A stretch of 64,000 nt of DNA, taken from Granulosicoccus sp045110515 (GTDB lineage: Bacteria > Pseudomonadota > Gammaproteobacteria > Granulosicoccales > Granulosicoccaceae). The stretch spans positions 1-64,000 of the forward strand of contig JBGCGD010000036.1 in NCBI GenBank assembly GCA_045110515.1, written 5' to 3'. Of this stretch, positions 61,819-64,000 are shown in pieces; within the stretch, counting starts at the first letter, position 1, and the number at the start of each line of letters is the position of its first letter. The notes under the pieces are model-generated. The model was given only the letters and a program-made list of their open reading frames with translations, did no database searches and was not told the origin of the DNA. The position numbers were made by a program, and so were the translations under genes.

Positions 61819-62862
61819 ATGGATAGACGATCCTATTTAAAGAGTTCACTGGCCCTTGGCGGTAGCTTGCTAATGCCTGCGGGTGTTCTGGCTTTAGCCG
61901 GTTGCAGTGGAACACGAAAAATACCGGAACTTGCCGGTTTCGATGGCCAGATCATGGGAACCAGCTACAGCGTTCGCCTAGGTGTGCCTATGACAGAAGG
62001 TCTGGCTGCACAGGTTCACAGTGCATTGCAAGACGTCGATGCTCATATGTCTACCTGGCGCAACGATTCAGAGTTAACTGCATTTAACGACAGCACTGAC
62101 AGCGACTGGCAAAAAATGACAGCCGGTACGCTTGAGGTTGTGGCCAAAGCAGTTGATACCAGTGCTGCGAGCAAAGGCGCATTCGATGTCACCATCGGAC
62201 CACTTGTGGATCTTTGGGGCTTTGGCGCAGGTGCAGACTCGACCGGTAGCATTCCTGTTGGGCGTGACATCAGCGAGCGTCTGGCGCAGGTTGGTTATGA
62301 TGCTATTGAAATAGACCTGCAGGCCGGTGCAGCTCGTAAGCTGAACCCGGAAGCTCGTTTGGATCTCTCTGGTATCGCAAAAGGCCACGCGGTAGACCGT
62401 GTTGCGGCTGTTCTGGATCAATTGGGATTGGATAGCTACTTGGTTGAAGTGGGCGGAGAGCTCAAAGGTCGCGGTTTGAAGCCTGATGGAAGCGCCTGGC
62501 GTGTGGCTATCGAGCGACCTGCAGCCGGACGTCGAGATGTATTCAGAGCGTTGGATCTCAACGATCAAGCGATTGCGACCTCAGGTGATTATCGAAACTT
62601 TTTCGACAATGGCGGTCAGCGATATTCACATTCTATTGATCCGCGTACCGGTCAGCCGGTCAATCACGAACTTGCCTCTGTCAGCGTTGTCTCGGACACC
62701 ACAATGGCGGCAGACGCGCTGTCTACAGCTCTCATGGTAATGGGGCCTGACGAGGCCATGGCGTTCGCTCAGAAGCATCAGGTGGCGGCTTATATGGTCT
62801 TGAAATCTGGCACATCCCTCAAAGAGGTGTACAGTGACAAGTTCGAGCAGCTGTTAGGTTAA
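61819..62862 (+). CDS. apbE: FAD:protein FMN transferase ApbE
   Basis: Attaches FMN covalently to Thr residues of NqrB and NqrC in the periplasm. Start at ATG 61819, four bases after nqrF (347 aa). The N-terminus has an RRSYLKSS segment and a lipobox ending LALAGC (about residue 33), so it is probably a lipoprotein, perhaps exported by Tat. FDGQIMGTSYSVRL, DLSGIAKGHAVD and RYSHSIDPRTGQPV are family motifs. The position directly after nqrF is standard. Confidence 0.92.
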   Translation: MDRRSYLKSSLALGGSLLMPAGVLALAGCSGTRKIPELAGFDGQIMGTSYSVRLGVPMTEGLAAQVHSALQDVDAHMSTWRNDSELTAFNDSTDSDWQKMTAGTLEVVAKAVDTSAASKGAFDVTIGPLVDLWGFGAGADSTGSIPVGRDISERLAQVGYDAIEIDLQAGAARKLNPEARLDLSGIAKGHAVDRVAAVLDQLGLDSYLVEVGGELKGRGLKPDGSAWRVAIERPAAGRRDVFRALDLNDQAIATSGDYRNFFDNGGQRYSHSIDPRTGQPVNHELASVSVVSDTTMAADALSTALMVMGPDEAMAFAQKHQVAAYMVLKSGTSLKEVYSDKFEQLLG

Positions 62863-62888
62863 AAATACAGGGCATTCGGTAATCAGGT

Positions 62889-63152
62889 ATGACTCTATTT
62901 CTCGTGACATTTTTCATTATGATGCTGGCGGTCGCTGGCATGGCAGTGGGTGTCATGTTCGGTCTGAACCCCATTGCCGGTAGCTGTGGCGGGTTGAACG
63001 CGGTTGACGGGTCAGGTGCCTGCCAATCGTGTTCACGACCCTGCAAGAGCCGTAAGAAAGCTGAGGCACAGGCCCCCGTTGCAGGTGATGCCCAACCGCT
63101 GACTCGTTCATCTATTCAATTGAACAAGCAACCGGGAAGCACTGATGCTTAA
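62889..63152 (+). CDS. nqrM: NQR assembly factor NqrM
   Basis: An 87-aa protein with an N-terminal transmembrane helix (about 3-24) and a Cys-rich segment: SCGGLNAVDGSGACQSCSRPC with four Cys, followed by KSRKK. NqrM delivers or inserts iron in the NqrD/NqrE site. It is the next gene after apbE and overlaps the CBS-domain gene by eight bases. Confidence 0.88.
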   Translation: MTLFLVTFFIMMLAVAGMAVGVMFGLNPIAGSCGGLNAVDGSGACQSCSRPCKSRKKAEAQAPVAGDAQPLTRSSIQLNKQPGSTDA

Positions 63153-63543
63153 AACCATCAAAGTCAGCGATTATATGGCCGCAACGCTGGTGACCTTCAA
63201 GCCTGATATGGGTATGAAAGTCGCCATCAGCCATCTATTGGAAAAGCGTATATCTGGCGCACCCGTGGTTGATGACCATGGCAATCTTGTCGGCATGTTG
63301 TCCGAACAAGACTGCATGAAGATGGCGCTGACCGCTGGCTATCATGAAGACATGGGTGGGTTGGTCCGTGACTACATGACGCCCAACGTCGACACCGTTG
63401 AAGCTGAAACCAGTATCCTAAAGCTGGCTCAGAAGTTTATCGATCAACCCAATCGTCGTCGTTTTCCAGTTCTGCATAACAACCGTTTGGTTGGGCAAGT
63501 GAGCCGACGCGATGTGCTCAGGGCAATCGAGAAAATCGGCTGA
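63145..63543 (+). CDS. CBS-domain protein
   Basis: A 132-aa protein consisting of two CBS units (about 5-60 and 75-130): VSDYMAATLVTFKPD, RISGAPVVDDHGNLVGMLSEQDCMKM, VRDYMTPNVDTVEAE and RRFPVLHNNRLVGQVSRRDVLRA. Such pairs bind adenine nucleotides and often regulate partner proteins. Its start lies inside the nqrM 3' end, so it is part of the nqr transcript, which suggests some link to energy or redox status. Confidence 0.85.
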   Translation: MLKTIKVSDYMAATLVTFKPDMGMKVAISHLLEKRISGAPVVDDHGNLVGMLSEQDCMKMALTAGYHEDMGGLVRDYMTPNVDTVEAETSILKLAQKFIDQPNRRRFPVLHNNRLVGQVSRRDVLRAIEKIG

Positions 63544-63585
63544 TACCACACCGTCATTCTGTTGTATTGCGTGTGTTCGATGTGT

Positions 63586-64000
63586 CTACTGAATTGAAAC
63601 TGTAAGCGTTTCCAAAAAACGCACAAGATCCTCTCGCGCTGCGTTATCCAAGCTCAGTGGCTTTAATAACGATTCTCCCTGAGCGTGTAGACGTTCCGGG
63701 TTAATGTCGGCATAAGAATCAACGACCTCTCTTAAGGTACGTAGGCTACCGTCGTGTGTATAAGGGGCGGTCAACGTTAAATGGCGTAACGTTGGTGTTC
63801 GCCACTGTCCGAAATTGACCTGCCCCAAGGTCACTGTTTGAGTCTTTCTAATCTCAGCTGCTTCGCCGGTACCGTTGTATTTTCCCTGCAAGTTGAAGAC
63901 ATCTTTCCGAACGCGTTGAATGCCGGTATAGCGTCCAGGGTCTACCTGGCCAATACCTGTAAAGAAAGGGCGTCCGGTGTCATGGAATTCTCCGTTGGAG
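63586..64000 (-). CDS. Dihaem cytochrome c peroxidase/MauG-like protein, C-terminal part
   Basis: The frame is open from the right edge of the window to TAG at 63586. The visible 137 residues include NGEFHDTGRPFFTGIGQVDPGRY, FGQWRTPTLRHLTLTAPYTHDGSLRTLREVVDSYA and FLETLTVSIQ, all typical of the C-terminal haem domain of MauG/cytochrome c peroxidases. The haem motifs lie beyond the edge. It is convergent with the nqr-linked CBS gene and is a second member of the family in this window (see 32881-34422). Confidence 0.85.
   Translation of the reverse strand, partial: SNGEFHDTGRPFFTGIGQVDPGRYTGIQRVRKDVFNLQGKYNGTGEAAEIRKTQTVTLGQVNFGQWRTPTLRHLTLTAPYTHDGSLRTLREVVDSYADINPERLHAQGESLLKPLSLDNAAREDLVRFLETLTVSIQ

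Noticed and set aside
1..64000. CRISPR array, tRNA, rRNA, prophage or insertion sequence
   Set aside because: No regularly spaced repeats, no cloverleaf or rRNA segments, and no transposase or phage structural genes were found; the only mobile element is the integron at the left edge.

Overview
The window looks like chromosomal DNA of a marine gammaproteobacterium. The clues are a Na+-pumping NADH:quinone reductase (NQR) operon with apbE and nqrM, a DMSP demethylase, many genes for methylated nitrogen and sulfur compounds, a gtsABCD-type glucose transporter and an intI-type integron integrase. Base composition is near 50 % G+C. No rRNA, tRNA or CRISPR array was seen. The genus is not determined; a large-genome marine lineage such as Granulosicoccus or Arenicella is only a guess.

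Left edge (1-2388): the attI-proximal end of a chromosomal integron. An integron integrase on the + strand has a LexA-like SOS box upstream. To its left lie a cassette gene (DUF3806-like) pointing away from the integrase, a 102-bp attC that folds as expected, and the 3' end of an XRE antitoxin-like gene in a second cassette.

2406-10037, all minus strand: DMSP demethylase (dmdA) with a perfect 14-bp palindrome just upstream, RNA helicase dbpA, a protein with three fused RidA domains, a secreted protein with three short repeats, an EamA permease and a DUF268 methyltransferase-like protein.

10085-18401: a LysR regulator diverges from a run of DUF1185, alpha/beta hydrolase, flavin reductase with an extra C-terminal domain, luciferase-like monooxygenase and aldehyde dehydrogenase. 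This gene set resembles the flavin-dependent N-methylpyridinium ring-cleavage pathways known for trigonelline and homarine. A guanidinobutyrase-like ureohydrolase and an FAD amine/amino acid oxidoreductase follow. This is the most interesting catabolic candidate in the window.

18492-32631: a fatty acid desaturase, a dimethylglycine/sarcosine dehydrogenase-family protein, an unknown secreted protein, a TetR regulator, rarD, a tandem glycine riboswitch controlling gcvT-gcvP (no gcvH here), a membrane ClpP-like protein, and a flavin reductase plus SsuD-like monooxygenase divergent from a GntR/HutC regulator.

32881-43020: a MauG-like dihaem peroxidase, an operon of sigma factor, DUF3619, a 68-aa exported peptide and DUF3106, a histidine phosphatase with a degenerate RHG motif, ribH, a thioesterase, a frameshifted Lrp relic, an ADP-ribosylglycohydrolase, a truncated GGDEF gene, two LysE exporters and a GH1 beta-glucosidase.

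43250-55256: a second dimethylglycine dehydrogenase-like protein, a class V aminotransferase, two 2-oxoglutarate oxygenase-type genes downstream of a LacI regulator, and a glucose-type ABC transporter (gtsABCD) with LacI operators and a strong hairpin after the binding-protein gene.

55780-64000: nqrABCDEF-apbE-nqrM, a CBS-domain protein and the C-terminal part of a second MauG-like peroxidase running off the right edge. Four proteins share the folate-binding GcvT fold (dmdA, gcvT and two DMGDH-type). With the glycine cleavage genes, this suggests that methyl groups from DMSP, betaine-derived amines and glycine are funnelled to tetrahydrofolate.
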